DNA of 64,000 nt from an uncultured Verrucomicrobiota bacterium. Its GTDB lineage: Bacteria > Verrucomicrobiota > Kiritimatiellia > CAIQIC01 > Lenti-01. The notes below the pieces were generated by a model, which did not search any database, was not told the DNA's origin, and saw nothing but the letters and a program-made list of their open reading frames with translations. The translations under genes were made by a program, and so were the position numbers. Where the stretch lies: NCBI GenBank assembly GCA_938003985.1, contig CALKWZ010000074.1, forward strand, positions 1 to 64,000, written 5' to 3'. Shown piece by piece: positions 12,001 to 18,165 of the stretch (the first letter of the stretch is position 1; every line of letters starts with the position of its first letter).

Positions 12001-14192
12001 GTCGCCACGAAGGCCGCCAGGTTCGTGTCCCAGCGTCCGGCCGAACTCCGCACGTGGAAATCGCCGTTGGTCGCGTTGCAAAACAGCGGATCGGCATACA
12101 GGCTGTTCGACCAGCCGGCGCCCGCGTCCTGCAGCGCGGTGAAAGAAGAATGCGTCCCCATGTCGGACACGTTCCACACCACGTTGAAGCCGCCCGGCAC
12201 GACTTGGCTGCCCAGCAGCGTCGTGCCGTTGCCCAAGATGCTGTTCGACACCGCCAAGTTGTTCGTCCGGGCGTAAAGAACGGTCGGATTGCCCCACAGG
12301 ACGCCGTTGAACCAGAAGTTCGAGCGCGAGGACGTCGAGACGTTGTAGAAGCCGATTTCCGTGTTGTTGACCGCCAGGCAGCGCTCGAACGTATGGCGCA
12401 CGGCCGCGCCGGACAAATTGACGCCGTAGCGGTTGCCGGTGAACTGCATGTTGCGCAGCGTTATGTCGGCGGAGGAGGTGCCCACCAGCCCATAACGACC
12501 GTCCGCCAATCGCAGGTTCTCCATTACCAGGTGGCTGGCGCCGGAGATGTCCAGCACGTCCGCCAAGGTGCTGCCCCGGCTCAGCGTCGTGCCGTTCGTG
12601 CTGCCCAAAATGCGGACGGGGGCCCCCGCCCGGCCGGAATCGAACAGGCTGTTGGTGACCGTCGGCGTCACGTAGTTGCCGGTGTCCAGATAGACGACGT
12701 CGCCGCCTTCCAGATCGAAGGTGGTCAAGATTTCATAGAGTCCCGGCAGGGGCGAATTGGAAGCGATGCCGGTATTCGTGGAATTGCCCAAGGCGTTGCA
12801 GTACACGTCTTGGCTGGGGCTGTTGTCGTTGGCGTAGAAGGTGAACGTGGTGTTGGTGGCGGTGCGCACGCTGAACAGCCGGGCGTTGGTGGACGCCACG
12901 GCCGGATTGGTGCGGCTGACGACGCGCCAAAAAACCGCCGGATGGCTGGTGGCCGGCGTCCAGAGATAGCTTTCGTCGGCCGCCAGGACGTTCGTGGCGA
13001 TGTCGATCCAGGCGCCGCCCCGGTTCGTGCTGTACTGCAGATTGACCAACGCGCCGGCGCCCAGGTTCCCGCCCACCCATTCCAAGCGCCCCGTCTGGAT
13101 CAACGAGCCGCCGCCGTTGTACGACATCGCGAACAGCCAGTCGTCCGTCCGGCTCTTGCTGGCTTGTTCCGTCCCGCCGTACATCCCGGCGTTCAGGCGC
13201 CCGCCGTTGGGCGACGGCTCGTCGCCGACCGGCGCCCCGGCCGGCCCGAAATCGATCGCCGGGCTGTATGGCGCACCCGCATCCACCACCCAGGCGCCGT
13301 TGGAAACGAAGCCCGCCGGGCTTTTCAGGTGGTAGTCGTAGGCCTCCGCGTTGGCGAACAGCGGATTGGCCATCGTGTTGCCCTGCCAGGCGGGCAACAA
13401 CCGGTGCAAATCGGACACGTTTTCCATGTCCGCGCCCGGCAACGTGTCCCAGAACATGTTCCGGGATCCGCTTTGCGGCGTCAGCGTGCTGTTGGCGAAG
13501 CCGAACCGGCCGGCCACGAGGCACCCGGTGAAATTGCTTACGACCGATGCGGCGGACAACTGCACCGCCACGGAACCGGCAGAAATCCACACCGAGCGCT
13601 CCACGGAATTGGCCGATCCGAACGCGCGAAACGCATTCCCGTTAACCGTCACGCCTAGGCAATTCCGGAACAGGTTCGACTTCGCGTTGGCATCGGCCAG
13701 ATTTACGCAAAACGACGTGTTGGTGATCGCGGCGAGGCGCTCCACGATGCAGTTCTGGGCGCCCGAAAGCCGCAATCCTTCGCTCCCGCCCAGCGTCCGG
13801 AAATCCGAAATCCGCACGTGCTGGCCTTGGAGGGTCAGAATGACCCCGCTGCCGGAGAAAACGACTCCGTTGGTGCTGCCGCGGAACCAAACCGGATTGC
13901 CGGCCGCCCCGACGACCGTGTTGGAGATCACGACGCCGGCACCATAGCTGCCGGTATCGACGTACACGGTATCGCCCGCCGTCAACGCCACGGTGCCGAT
14001 CAAATTGCCCAAGGTGGCCTTGGGCGTGGTCGGCGTCAGGCCGTCGTTGGCATCGTTGCCGATGGCGACCGGCGTCCACAGATCGCCCGTATTGGACGCG
14101 TCGTCGACGTAGTAATCGGCACCGCAAGCCGGCCACGCCCCTCCGAGCAAAAGACACAATCCGACTCCGGTCATCCAAATCCGCGGTTTCAT
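1..14192 (-). CDS. Giant secreted beta-helix/Ig-like array protein, partial (C-terminus outside window)
   Basis: One uninterrupted minus-strand frame runs from an ATG at 14192 off the left edge, giving at least 4,730 residues. I checked the phase at both ends and near 2000, 7000 and 13000. GAGGA lies 8 bases before the ATG. Residues 1-25 form a Sec signal peptide (start MKPRIWMTG, core GLCLLLGG, likely cut after ACGA). The rest is about eleven modules of 425-467 residues. Each opens with a motif like FYVNDDSQSGDVYC, followed by GDVVYVDTGxY, a right-handed parallel beta-helix rich in Asn turns, DPLFxNxxNGDFHLKS, SPLIDAGDP, a PNGGRVNxGxYGGT stretch, and an Ig/FN3-like sandwich ending in WRVxxxSD. 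Beta-helix proteins of this kind are usually surface adhesins or polysaccharide-binding or -cleaving proteins. No catalytic domain or anchor is visible in the part present, so the role is unknown. Long open frames on the other strand here are codon-bias shadows. Confidence 0.9.
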   Translation of the reverse strand, partial: MKPRIWMTGVGLCLLLGGAWPACGADYYVDDASNTGDLWTPVAIGNDANDGLTPTTPKATLGNLIGTVALTAGDTVYVDTGSYGAGVVISNTVVGAAGNPVWFRGSTNGVVFSGSGVILTLQGQHVRISDFRTLGGSEGLRLSGAQNCIVERLAAITNTSFCVNLADANAKSNLFRNCLGVTVNGNAFRAFGSANSVERSVWISAGSVAVQLSAASVVSNFTGCLVAGRFGFANSTLTPQSGSRNMFWDTLPGADMENVSDLHRLLPAWQGNTMANPLFANAEAYDYHLKSPAGFVSNGAWVVDAGAPYSPAIDFGPAGAPVGDEPSPNGGRLNAGMYGGTEQASKSRTDDWLFAMSYNGGGSLIQTGRLEWVGGNLGAGALVNLQYSTNRGGAWIDIATNVLAADESYLWTPATSHPAVFWRVVSRTNPAVASTNARLFSVRTATNTTFTFYANDNSPSQDVYCNALGNSTNTGIASNSPLPGLYEILTTFDLEGGDVVYLDTGNYVTPTVTNSLFDSGRAGAPVRILGSTNGTTLSRGSTLADVLDISGASHLVMENLRLADGRYGLVGTSSADITLRNMQFTGNRYGVNLSGAAVRHTFERCLAVNNTEIGFYNVSTSSRSNFWFNGVLWGNPTVLYARTNNLAVSNSILGNGTTLLGSQVVPGGFNVVWNVSDMGTHSSFTALQDAGAGWSNSLYADPLFCNATNGDFHVRSSAGRWDTNLAAFVATDTNDSPAIDFGDPAAAVAAEPPPNGSRLNVGLFGGTEQASKSRTNAWIQLASYLNGGTLDAQAGAWMRWNAGEYEPGATVTIWLSRDNGASWEALATNAPAADGHYYYQDPIADDSSSREALLRVELNDAVPPASSQSPTNFIYRNGTFAFYVNDDSQSGDVYCSALGSDANSGSSAGAPMRNLHALLNKLGQLGPGDRIYVDTGVYAATNAVRITAPFSGSATNPVVIAGSTNRLAGGSLFQSSGAQPRPLGFDVQPGVSNLVLRDLAVGYVARGVAATNVVNVTLDGVEVRGATSRAFDLQFTSRSNRLVRCVAHGGAIGLYLNQASNVVVSHSIFWENTVNAAYLGAVAGLNLENSVLASTATNAALVSLAATNLFVSDYNGIHAGPFTRVGENRTTGAKADDLAAWQRLTGGQDVHSIPGDPQLADPTTYDYHLKTKETLGRRLPNGQRTTDSVSSPLLDAGNPATPLGEEPEPNGSRVNIGKYGGTWEASIAVSTPWLLAASFADAGSVSNAPVSLIWTAGGGWTTQTVSVGVSVDGGKSWTNAVATGVPATNGLAVWDPSGLPDTPAGVWRVVCESDTNVWSKSTNFFAIRKAPLNLYVATADTNEAIYASGPAAADNWMATSNAPLNSLRAVFDRFDLEAGDQIWVDTGTYEESEAIRIWMKDSGTSNNPVRVTGNALRPYEGTVLKRASRTLGAYVVQMLQSDGLAFSSLMISNAFVGIHADNGGAISLERVRVGYCVTNAISAGANTRLELRRSILEQSLYNGLQANTGSVVKAAGNLMRDNGLANVCVRGGDVEVKNSVLEADGSSRHVYYFAGSGKLDSDYNNVRVSDGANVGGGIDRPAARFLIDWQISTAFSNDVSSFGHAADFADPAVMDFHPKSAYGRYDPVAGAYVTNDSTTSRLIDLGTPTGSYADYANEPADNGGRVNVGLYGNTAEASKSPPPGTGRIVPLTMSDGGTVRDTVQLHWAYNGLAGSNYVLVSFSGDGGVTWTNIGRDYINAGSIVWATTNVDSTAMGVWRVQLESDTNVYGQTETLFAVKNEPLAYYINDGSTLGDVFCDGMGRSTNSGLSAAAPLNSLATLLGRYKVEHGDTVYVDTGVYPLGVPLVVSVPSVAPTNYLVIQGSWNEKYGGSVFTNSGSDAVLDLQNSQKVELRDLRLHGGGKGLLLTESSSNLFRGVRAVGTRGNGFELGLRSDQNQFIQCAALNFFRTGVHVVVPPGSQIPPVTNHWISGVIASVPAAADGTAVATGALVGVRSGRLFASNSVFVASGPAHVVFDAAAAGFRGDYNAYHRSRTNLFAQIDNSGVLFGVRSLRIGNLHEWQAWNPSDGNSLEADPLFADLAGGDLHPRSAGGRYDPATSNFVADAETSPLIDLADPATAFGAETAPNGNRANLGVYGGTEFASRTPDDGTFVLLNYNHGGIARGATALRWAARGAAFTTAVYTVDISISTNSGATYQTVGSSLPALAGTYAWDSTLQPSLPTIRWRVQCREKLDWVTASERDFAIHNTNLVFYVNDAWDTNDVFTAAPGAAANTGLTPDSPLPTLAAVLARYDLEPGDEVRIDAGSYAGSAVTEIDYLDSGTDAEPVVIRGSPAAARTRFLGAGIRIENARGVHLQDLRFDSPAGAAIALLSAEGIRVERTDVLGGNGDGVNIQYCSNATLRNLLVAYAATNGISCVASYDTRVEFGTLWSNGAAQVLVRNIPSTGGSTNYNQSFAAISNCVMGAFGVRKPALEVRGNLFSDYNGFFLANGALAALSYTGGFGREFDSVGTWSSSEFGQDGHSLSHDPLFADARNGDFHLKSQGGRWVPASGSWTNDDVSSPLIDAGDPLLVCTEPDDNGGRANVGRFGNTTQASRTPTNGALTLISFNDGGRASGSAVEILWNARGAMTNGGTVSIWYSADGGNNWTLLTNDVAAADNVWIWDSTLSEESVQAYLRLVGSDGSVAQSTGFFSVRNSPFFFYVNDDSRVGDVYCGAIGSVTNTGVSSNSPLLDLNALLARYDLEGGDVVYIDTGVYRPSVPWRITQADSAGTLATNPVVFQGSTNSLVNGTVVVRNFQSVGIQADYAIGIRLRNIAVSNTAGNAVAFNNCYGASAEWMALGVGNVGFYLNGGTQLGISNCVAFNFDTAVHVANWDKATNTVFPVIQHNVFWDTAGTAIQLSGQNQATVQNNVLSVKPGQYVYGLGSQDTLFADYNAIWLGAGGRVFRKDQSRDVSPVPIVYDSVGAWASASGQDLHSFDSDPLLVDVTNRLFQLRSRAGRWTSGTNWVADDVTSPLIDAGTPESTAWQNEPAPNGGRVNIGLYGGTPWASKSDTNSSLHLLTLNRGGVASGQVALNWTAVGAATGHTVRIEVSLDNGATWPILVAAGIAADLGGVVWNSSGQGSSPLALWRVVDETDPAVSATSELNFVLKNGPVYYYVNDESQTGDVYTDAVGSSTNSGASPLSPKRWISEIVAAYNLEAGDVVYVDTGRYQMSAPTTIGDLDAGGVAQDPAEQVSIVGSSNRAEGGSRIIISDPESSAFQLEGTYGIRLSQLDILGASNGVAINDSFFVGADGLTIQDGHNGVRVQGLSSNLNVAHCALVGNRNAGILFEVSGLGAMDLGSSVLWSNRYGVYLGGGYLRTSNSIFGMVRPNSFGVYVKTDVPVYGFQGNYNSLYVGHESAAVGGLQTGAGVSARTSVYASVSTWALATGQEGNSLAHDPLLANPGAGDFHLLSRGGRYLPGGGWTNDLQTSPLIDAGHPQSLAWTAEPDPNGRRLNIGLYGGTAEASKTPMTGSLTLISPNDGGRFSGTFPILWMASGAATNYTVCIEYSPTNKTGWTNVVCGWPAATGRYDWNSVPYGRSALAYVYIYCQQDPTINAVCQTNFMLANGGTIPYYVNDASTNGDVFCSAVGDDTHHGLTPDQPKASLQAILDAYELSPEDVVYVDAGTYSAGSPPISINKLDSGYPVWTNGIWTNLYVTIQGSTNPAARTVFQAPSFGSPCVFSLDYAEYVRLKDLTLRNAIGGINAFQTIGCEFDGVRLENNRGYGLSQSKSVGTRLVRSVLWNNGTATGGVAVALSDSSIAIENSVLWGSLTAVSIGSSTLTATNNVMEANGFNGRIYQFGINANAATGFRGDYNDYYRRNGALLAEQALLTGGNDLYNNLPAWNALNGSDRHSMTIDPEFANAVNGDFHPKSSGGRYVAASGSWTNDMTNSPLVDAGPLDWPVGNEPAPNGNVVNLGAYGGTAQASMARTNPWLKVISYDGEGVMSGDVLLYWLHGGMPGDAQVRLEYSTDYQLTWTPIASNLMAASRGYTWGVQSLPLSLGLSWRVVYQSDTNVWDYGDPVVVKPGTYEYFVNDGVTTNDVWCGGPGLSIEAGANPTNRLKPINSLADLFANYPVSGGDVVYVDTGSYVLPAGTAVTIGDRNMGTSDNPLRIYGSTNFAAGGARLIGNAGANGIHLLNTRHVEIYDLRIDQAQNGVLLQNVSSARLVGMELFRNQTNGLAVLGSSGVRVENGRFWANRQYGYYCGGNGGDQILNSTFWGNGRGALRTGKAVTVSNSILSVTSAVPVYLEETDSANVTGDYNFYGLVPGAKIATNTFETVAYANLSQWQVKGRDWRSVVADPLFVDPANGNFQLQSRAGYWSNGVWAVSSNTSWAIDAGPSAPAVSNEPAPNGDRLNLGAFGGTFRASLSDTNNPGILLTTFRDGGTSADGQPLYWLYRGLSPTNRVWIEYSPDNGLTWRTVSDGWPIDGAPYLWYSLEEPSPEAQWRIGVVGATNGDVTPISFIFRPRALVYYVNDGNPAGDVYTLGPGAATNRGYTADSPLPSIEAVLNRFVLAPGDEVRVDTGLYPSSNGVVVTVLNSGNATNRVLFRGSTNWGAGGSTLVPTGGANAAAFTLYGARYVDVSNFRLAGFSNGLAFVEMATRCTAADVDVQGATAEGVQIARASLIRLDRVLVRESAGPAVAASQSQPIVLDGCVLWSNRSSAIYFGDGVAMEITNSVLEAS
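600..14130 (-). repeat. Eleven protein-level tandem modules of the giant protein
   Basis: The module-opening motif (variants of YYVNDxSxxGDVYC) recurs near 14110, 12835, 11545, 10185, 8830, 7430, 6080, 4720, 3340, 1960 and 635, a period of about 1,275-1,400 bases. The copies are clear at protein level but have diverged at DNA level, so the expansion is old or has been diversified. The copy near 10185 is the most deviant: it opens LYVATADTNEAIYASG, without the VND core. Confidence 0.85.
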
Positions 14193-14256
14193 GTTGTCGA
14201 TCCTCGCATCGGCTTCGCGCGCAACCGAATGGCTGCCCACAATTCGCCTTAATTTG

Positions 14257-14286
14257 AATATAATATAGGCGCCGGGAGCATGGCAA
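14257..14286 (-). promoter_or_regulatory. Candidate promoter of the giant protein gene
   Basis: On the minus strand TTGCCA (14286-14281), an 18-base spacer and TATATT (14262-14257) lie in the only AT-rich patch of the 271-base gap before the glycosyltransferase operon. A start near 14250 would leave a leader of about 58 bases carrying GAGGA at 14205-14201. I see no gene and no convincing terminator hairpin in the rest of the gap (14287-14463). Confidence 0.45.
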
Positions 14287-14463
14287 GCGTTTGGGCACCT
14301 TTTTTAAGGGCCAAATTGCCTGCGCCGCACTCCGGAAAAGTACGCGGATCCGGAATGGTTTTCAAGCGATTTTTGGCGCGCGATGCTTTCGGGCGCCGTC
14401 CCCATGCAGGCGATTTCTCAGGGCCCGGGACGCACGGTCCAACCCGGCCCGCCATCCGTCGAA

Positions 14464-15387
14464 CTACCGTCCCAACGCGTTCTTCACCAATCGCTTGGCC
14501 TTCGTCCACGCGGTGTTTCCCCGCCCCATCCAAGGAGCGCAATACACGTCGTTGCGCCAGGCCGTGCGGTGGAGATAACGGTAGAATTCCCCCTCCCGCC
14601 AATGACGGCCGGGTCCCTTCCACGGCCGCCACGTGCCGCCGTAGTGGAGGATCTTCGGCTCCCGAATGCACCGGGCCACCGTCTCCGGATCGTAGACGAC
14701 GTCATGGCAATGCGGGGGATAAAACACGAACGGCCCCACGTTCCAAGCGGGATCCAATTCGAGATAATCCCCGCGCACCACGTAGTTCAGGGCATCTTGG
14801 TCGTGCCATTGCATCCGCTCGGGATGGCGCCGGGCCACCTCGATGGCGGCGTCCAGCGTGCCCGCCGCGCGCATCCGGCGCAGATCCATCACCATCAGGC
14901 CCGCATTGAAAACCGACGTGCCCGCCGGCACGTCCCAGCCCTCCCAATGCATCATTTGCGCCGAGCGCCCCACCCGACCGGCGACCGGATCCTGGACGGC
15001 GGCCAGCGGATGGCCCTGCAAATCCATAACCGCCAGCGGCGTGACGTCGTCCAGCAAAAGCATGTCTCCGTCGAGGAATACGACCCGGTCGATTTCGGCG
15101 GGCAGCAGCCGCGCGATGAACAGCCGCGCGTAGGTGTTGAGCGAAAAATGCCCTTCGTCCCGGAACCCCGCGAACTGGGCCGCATCCATGGCGATGAAAT
15201 TCAGCCGGATCCAGGCCGACGGCAGCGACCGCCGCATTTTGCGGCGGCTGGCCCGCGAAATGCCGCAATCCAGCACGTAGACGTCCGCCCGCGCGCCCCG
15301 CGTAAGCTGGTCCGCCAGCGAGCGCAGCATGACCGTGGCCGGCAGCGCGAACAAGTCGCTCGACGTCGTGGCGATCGCCCACCGCAT
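14464..15387 (-). CDS. Glycosyltransferase family 8 protein
   Basis: This 307-residue protein has the GT8 (LgtC/glycogenin-like) layout. It starts MRWAIATTSSDLFALP, carries the metal/nucleotide-sugar DxD motif as FLDGDML (D106, D108), then NAGLMVMDL (about 161-169), HDQDALNYV (about 195-203) and a C-terminal HYGGTWRPW (H248), the counterpart of the family HxxGxxKPW. It should transfer a hexose from a nucleotide sugar in the cytoplasm to a growing surface glycan. It is the last gene of the minus-strand export operon, starting 3 bases after the stop of the TylF-like methyltransferase gene. Donor and acceptor cannot be read from sequence. Confidence 0.9.
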   Translation of the reverse strand: MRWAIATTSSDLFALPATVMLRSLADQLTRGARADVYVLDCGISRASRRKMRRSLPSAWIRLNFIAMDAAQFAGFRDEGHFSLNTYARLFIARLLPAEIDRVVFLDGDMLLLDDVTPLAVMDLQGHPLAAVQDPVAGRVGRSAQMMHWEGWDVPAGTSVFNAGLMVMDLRRMRAAGTLDAAIEVARRHPERMQWHDQDALNYVVRGDYLELDPAWNVGPFVFYPPHCHDVVYDPETVARCIREPKILHYGGTWRPWKGPGRHWREGEFYRYLHRTAWRNDVYCAPWMGRGNTAWTKAKRLVKNALGR

Positions 15388-15390
15388 CGC

Positions 15391-16182
15391 TCAGGCCTCC
15401 GGAAGTTTGACGGCGATGCGGCCGGTGTAGTCCACGCGGTTCAGCAACAGCTTCAATTTGCGTTCGGCGATGAACTCGTCGATGGCTTTCCGGGCCCCCT
15501 GCCAATGGCCGTAGTCGTCGATGATCAAGACGCCGCCTGGTCGCAGGCGGGGGTACAAGTGGATCATCTCGTGGCGCGTGGATTCATACCAATCGGTGTC
15601 CAGCCGCAAGAGCGCGATCTCGGCCGGGATCCGGTCCGGAATGGTTTCCTCGACCTTGCCGGCGATGAAATGGAATTTGTCCTGGGGATACCCGGTGCCC
15701 AACACGTTCCGGCGCACTTCTTCCAGCGACGAATAGCACCGGCTCCAGTGGGCCGGATCGGCGCTCGTCTGGGCCTGCTGGAAACGCTCCTTGGCCCGGA
15801 GTCCGTCGATGGCGCGATCGACGTCGTCCGGCGGCGGCATGCCGGCATAGGTGTCGTAGAGGTACAGGTCGCGGGTCTCGTCGCCGAGTTCCCGCAGCGC
15901 CAACGCCACCGCCATCATCGATCCGCCGCGCCACACGCCGCATTCGACGATGGCGCCCGCGATCCGGTTCGTCGCCACGTAGCGCACGGCACCGACCAAG
16001 GCGTTGATCCGCTCCGGCGAGGTCATCGTGTACGGCCGCACGGTCCGGCAGATGGTTTTCGTGGACTCGTCGAAGTCGGGCGGGAATTCGCTGGCCGGTG
16101 CCGGTTTGGCCGGCGCCGGCGGCGCGGGAAACGAAAAACGCTTCCGCAACGGCCCGATCAGGTTGCGCAAGATCCGGTTCAT
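15391..16182 (-). CDS. TylF/MycF-type O-methyltransferase
   Basis: This 263-residue protein belongs to the TylF/MycF (macrocin O-methyltransferase) family of SAM- and metal-dependent sugar methyltransferases. The SAM motif is VECGVWRGGSMM (about 79-90), followed by LYDTYAGMPPPDD and, near the C-terminus, LRLDTDWYEST and GGVLIIDDYGHW, whose acidic residues bind metal in characterised relatives. The ATG at 16182 overlaps the TGA of the preceding methyltransferase gene (ATGA), indicating translational coupling. In an export operon the likely target is a sugar hydroxyl of the polysaccharide. A basic, proline/alanine-rich N-terminus (about 1-35) precedes the catalytic domain. The family assignment is firm; the substrate is inferred. 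Confidence 0.9.
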   Translation of the reverse strand: MNRILRNLIGPLRKRFSFPAPPAPAKPAPASEFPPDFDESTKTICRTVRPYTMTSPERINALVGAVRYVATNRIAGAIVECGVWRGGSMMAVALALRELGDETRDLYLYDTYAGMPPPDDVDRAIDGLRAKERFQQAQTSADPAHWSRCYSSLEEVRRNVLGTGYPQDKFHFIAGKVEETIPDRIPAEIALLRLDTDWYESTRHEMIHLYPRLRPGGVLIIDDYGHWQGARKAIDEFIAERKLKLLLNRVDYTGRIAVKLPEA

Positions 16183-16799
16183 GGAGCGGCGGCCTCCGCC
16201 AAGCCCCACATCCAGGCGGTGGCGCTCCGCACGGTGGTGCCGGGAAAACGTTCTTCGACCGCCTGCACCACGCCGGGGATGGACGGCGCATAGTCGTGCC
16301 CGCCGATCACCGCCGCGCCGATCCGCTGGGCGCCGGCGATGTCGCGGCGGACGGCCTCGTAGGAGTGGTCGCCGTCGATGAACACCAGCGACGGCGGCGG
16401 CCCGGCATACGCCGCAAAGAATTCCGCGCTGCCCTGGACCGCGATTTCCACCCGGCCGCTGCGCAGAAACGGCGCCAGCACGCGCCGGGTCAGGGCCTGA
16501 TGGGCTTCCGGAACCAAGCCCCAAGGATTCCAGCTGAAGTTGTCCACCGTGACGATCTTCCGGTCGTCCGCCACCCAACTGGCCAGCAGCGCGGTGGTGA
16601 ATCCGAACAGCGTGCCGATTTCGACGATCGGCCCCGGGCGGTTCGCGGTTTGCTCCACGGCCCGCTTCAGCAACCCGAGTTCCACCTCGTTCAGCGAACC
16701 GCGCCAGGCCAAACCGGGATTGTGGCGGAATTCGACGAGTTGCGACAGCAGCGGCCGATGCCGCAGCGCCAGCTTCAACGCTTCCCAACGGGAAATCAT
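16179..16799 (-). CDS. Class I SAM-dependent methyltransferase (Methyltransf_24 type)
   Basis: This protein of about 206 residues has the motif PIVEIGTLFGFTTALL (around 58-73), an acidic VTVDNFSW strand and SLVFIDGDHSYEAVRRDI, the signature of Methyltransf_24 proteins found in glycan and glycopeptide clusters. I place the start at 16799 because GGGAGG sits 4 bases upstream; an in-frame ATG at 16814 is the alternative and has no clear ribosome binding site. It follows the Wzt-like ATPase gene closely and overlaps the TylF-like gene by 4 bases. Two methyltransferases right after a Wzt with a C-terminal domain suggest glycan methylation linked to export, perhaps end-capping. That link is inference. 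Confidence 0.87.
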   Translation of the reverse strand: MISRWEALKLALRHRPLLSQLVEFRHNPGLAWRGSLNEVELGLLKRAVEQTANRPGPIVEIGTLFGFTTALLASWVADDRKIVTVDNFSWNPWGLVPEAHQALTRRVLAPFLRSGRVEIAVQGSAEFFAAYAGPPPSLVFIDGDHSYEAVRRDIAGAQRIGAAVIGGHDYAPSIPGVVQAVEERFPGTTVRSATAWMWGLAEAAAP

Positions 16800-16818
16800 G
16801 CGGCCTCCCGGCATCCGG

Positions 16819-18075
16819 TCAAGCGAGGGGTTTCGGCGGCGCCCATGTGAAATCCTCCAGATAACTGCATTCGCCCGCGCGGAACGCGTATTCCCGCGGA
16901 TGGGCGTGCATGTCGACTTCGAACGAACAGACGTTGCGGACGTTTTCGAGCTGGGCGTTGCCCCGCCAATCGGCCAGCCACAGGTTGAGGGAGTAGCCCC
17001 CCATGTACAACCGCAGCTTGGGCAACGCGCACTCGAACCGGTGCAGCCCCGGCGCGCAGACCTGATTGTACAGCCACGTGTAGATGATCGGACGATCCAT
17101 GTCGTCGACGATCTGGATTCCGAGGCACAGGTTGCTTTGCGGTTCGCGGACGCGCACGTCCAGCTCGATGGCCAGCGGTTGGCCCCAGAAATGGACGTTG
17201 CCGGGGCCCGCGGTGACGACGCGCGCCCGCTCGACGTAGGCGGGCGCGGCGGGCTTGGGCGGCGCGACGTATTCGCCCGGCCCGCCGCCCGTGCCCCGGC
17301 TCTGCGTCATGTAATGGGCAATGGCCTCGGCCGGCAAGCCCTGGAACGCCACGGTGCCGCGGTCCAGCACGACCGCGCGGGTGGTGATCTGCGACACCGC
17401 CTGCATGTTGTGGCTCACGAACAGGACCGTCCGGCCGCCCTTGGCGACCGCGCCCATCTTGCCCACGCATTTTTTCTGGAACGCGGCGTCGCCCACCGCC
17501 AGCACTTCGTCCACCACGAGGATTTCGGGATCCAGATGCGCCGCCACGGCGAAGGCCAGGCGCACGTACATGCCGCTCGAGTAGCGCTTGACGGGCGTAT
17601 CGATGAAATCCTCGATCTCGGAAAACGCCACGATCTCGTCGAACTTCCGCGTCACCTCGGCCTTGGTCATGCCGAGGATCGCGCCGTTCAGGAAGACGTT
17701 TTCCCGCCCCGTCAGTTCGGGATGGAAGCCGGTGCCGACTTCCAGCAGGCTGGCCACGCGACCCTTGACGCGGATGCGGCCCGACGACGGCGCCGTCACC
17801 CGCGAAAGGATTTTCAGCAGCGTGCTCTTGCCCGCGCCGTTGCGGCCGATGACGCCGAGCACCTCGCCCTGCTCCACGTCCAGCGAGACGTTCTGCAGCG
17901 CCCACAAGGTGTGCCCTTCCACGGGCAGATGGGCCTGATCCAGGCGCAGGTTCGGATCGGGCCGCCCCCGCAGCCGGTGCCACCAGCTTTGCAGGTCCTC
18001 CCGCAGCGTGCCGCGCCCGATCGTCCCGAGCCGGTAGGACTTGCAGACGTTTTCGATGGAAATCACGGAAGGCAT
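16819..18075 (-). CDS. wzt: Polysaccharide ABC exporter ATPase with C-terminal Wzt-type domain
   Basis: This 418-residue cytoplasmic ATPase would drive O-antigen or exopolysaccharide export with the permease encoded at 19203-20060. Walker A is GRNGAGKST (77-85), the signature is YSSGM (165-169) and Walker B is ILVVDEVLAVGD (185-196), followed by the switch histidine in LFVSHNMQ. The pattern SLLEVGTGFHPELTGREN is typical of the Wzt/TagH/RfbB group. Residues from about 260 form a beta-rich domain like the Wzt C-terminal glycan-binding domain, which in characterised systems recognises a modified chain end. No ribosome binding site is visible: a heptanucleotide array begins only 6 bases upstream of the ATG, so the native leader may have been displaced. 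Confidence 0.93.
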   Translation of the reverse strand: MPSVISIENVCKSYRLGTIGRGTLREDLQSWWHRLRGRPDPNLRLDQAHLPVEGHTLWALQNVSLDVEQGEVLGVIGRNGAGKSTLLKILSRVTAPSSGRIRVKGRVASLLEVGTGFHPELTGRENVFLNGAILGMTKAEVTRKFDEIVAFSEIEDFIDTPVKRYSSGMYVRLAFAVAAHLDPEILVVDEVLAVGDAAFQKKCVGKMGAVAKGGRTVLFVSHNMQAVSQITTRAVVLDRGTVAFQGLPAEAIAHYMTQSRGTGGGPGEYVAPPKPAAPAYVERARVVTAGPGNVHFWGQPLAIELDVRVREPQSNLCLGIQIVDDMDRPIIYTWLYNQVCAPGLHRFECALPKLRLYMGGYSLNLWLADWRGNAQLENVRNVCSFEVDMHAHPREYAFRAGECSYLEDFTWAPPKPLA

Positions 18076-18081
18076 GGTGGA

Positions 18082-18165
18082 AGGTTACAGGTTACAGGTT
18101 ACAGGTGGCAGGTTGCAGGTTGCTGGTTGAAGGTTGCGGGTTGCTGGTTGAAGGTTGCAGGTTAG
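18082..18165. repeat. Heptanucleotide array, AGGTTGC family, 12 units
   Basis: Twelve head-to-tail 7-base units on the plus strand: three AGGTTAC, then AGGTGGC, AGGTTGC and variants such as TGGTTGA, ending in AGGTTAG. The array starts 6 bases from the wzt start codon and supplies the stop codon of the S23-family gene (18162-18164). The same family occurs in inverted orientation at 18599-18632 and again inside a coding sequence at 22242-22276. Confidence 0.9.

Noticed and set aside
114..13658. Plus-strand open frames of 807, 1,571 and 1,980 codons opposite the giant gene
   Set aside because: They are rich in Arg, Gly, Ala, Val and His with no domain, signal peptide or ribosome binding site. 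They mirror the codon bias of the minus-strand gene, whose translation shows regular modules throughout.
14383..16293. Plus-strand open frame of 636 codons
   Set aside because: It is antisense to GT8 and two methyltransferase genes whose motifs are unambiguous.
18082..18165. Repeat array considered as a CRISPR
   Set aside because: The period is 7 bases with no spacers and no cas genes nearby; it is a short tandem heptanucleotide array.
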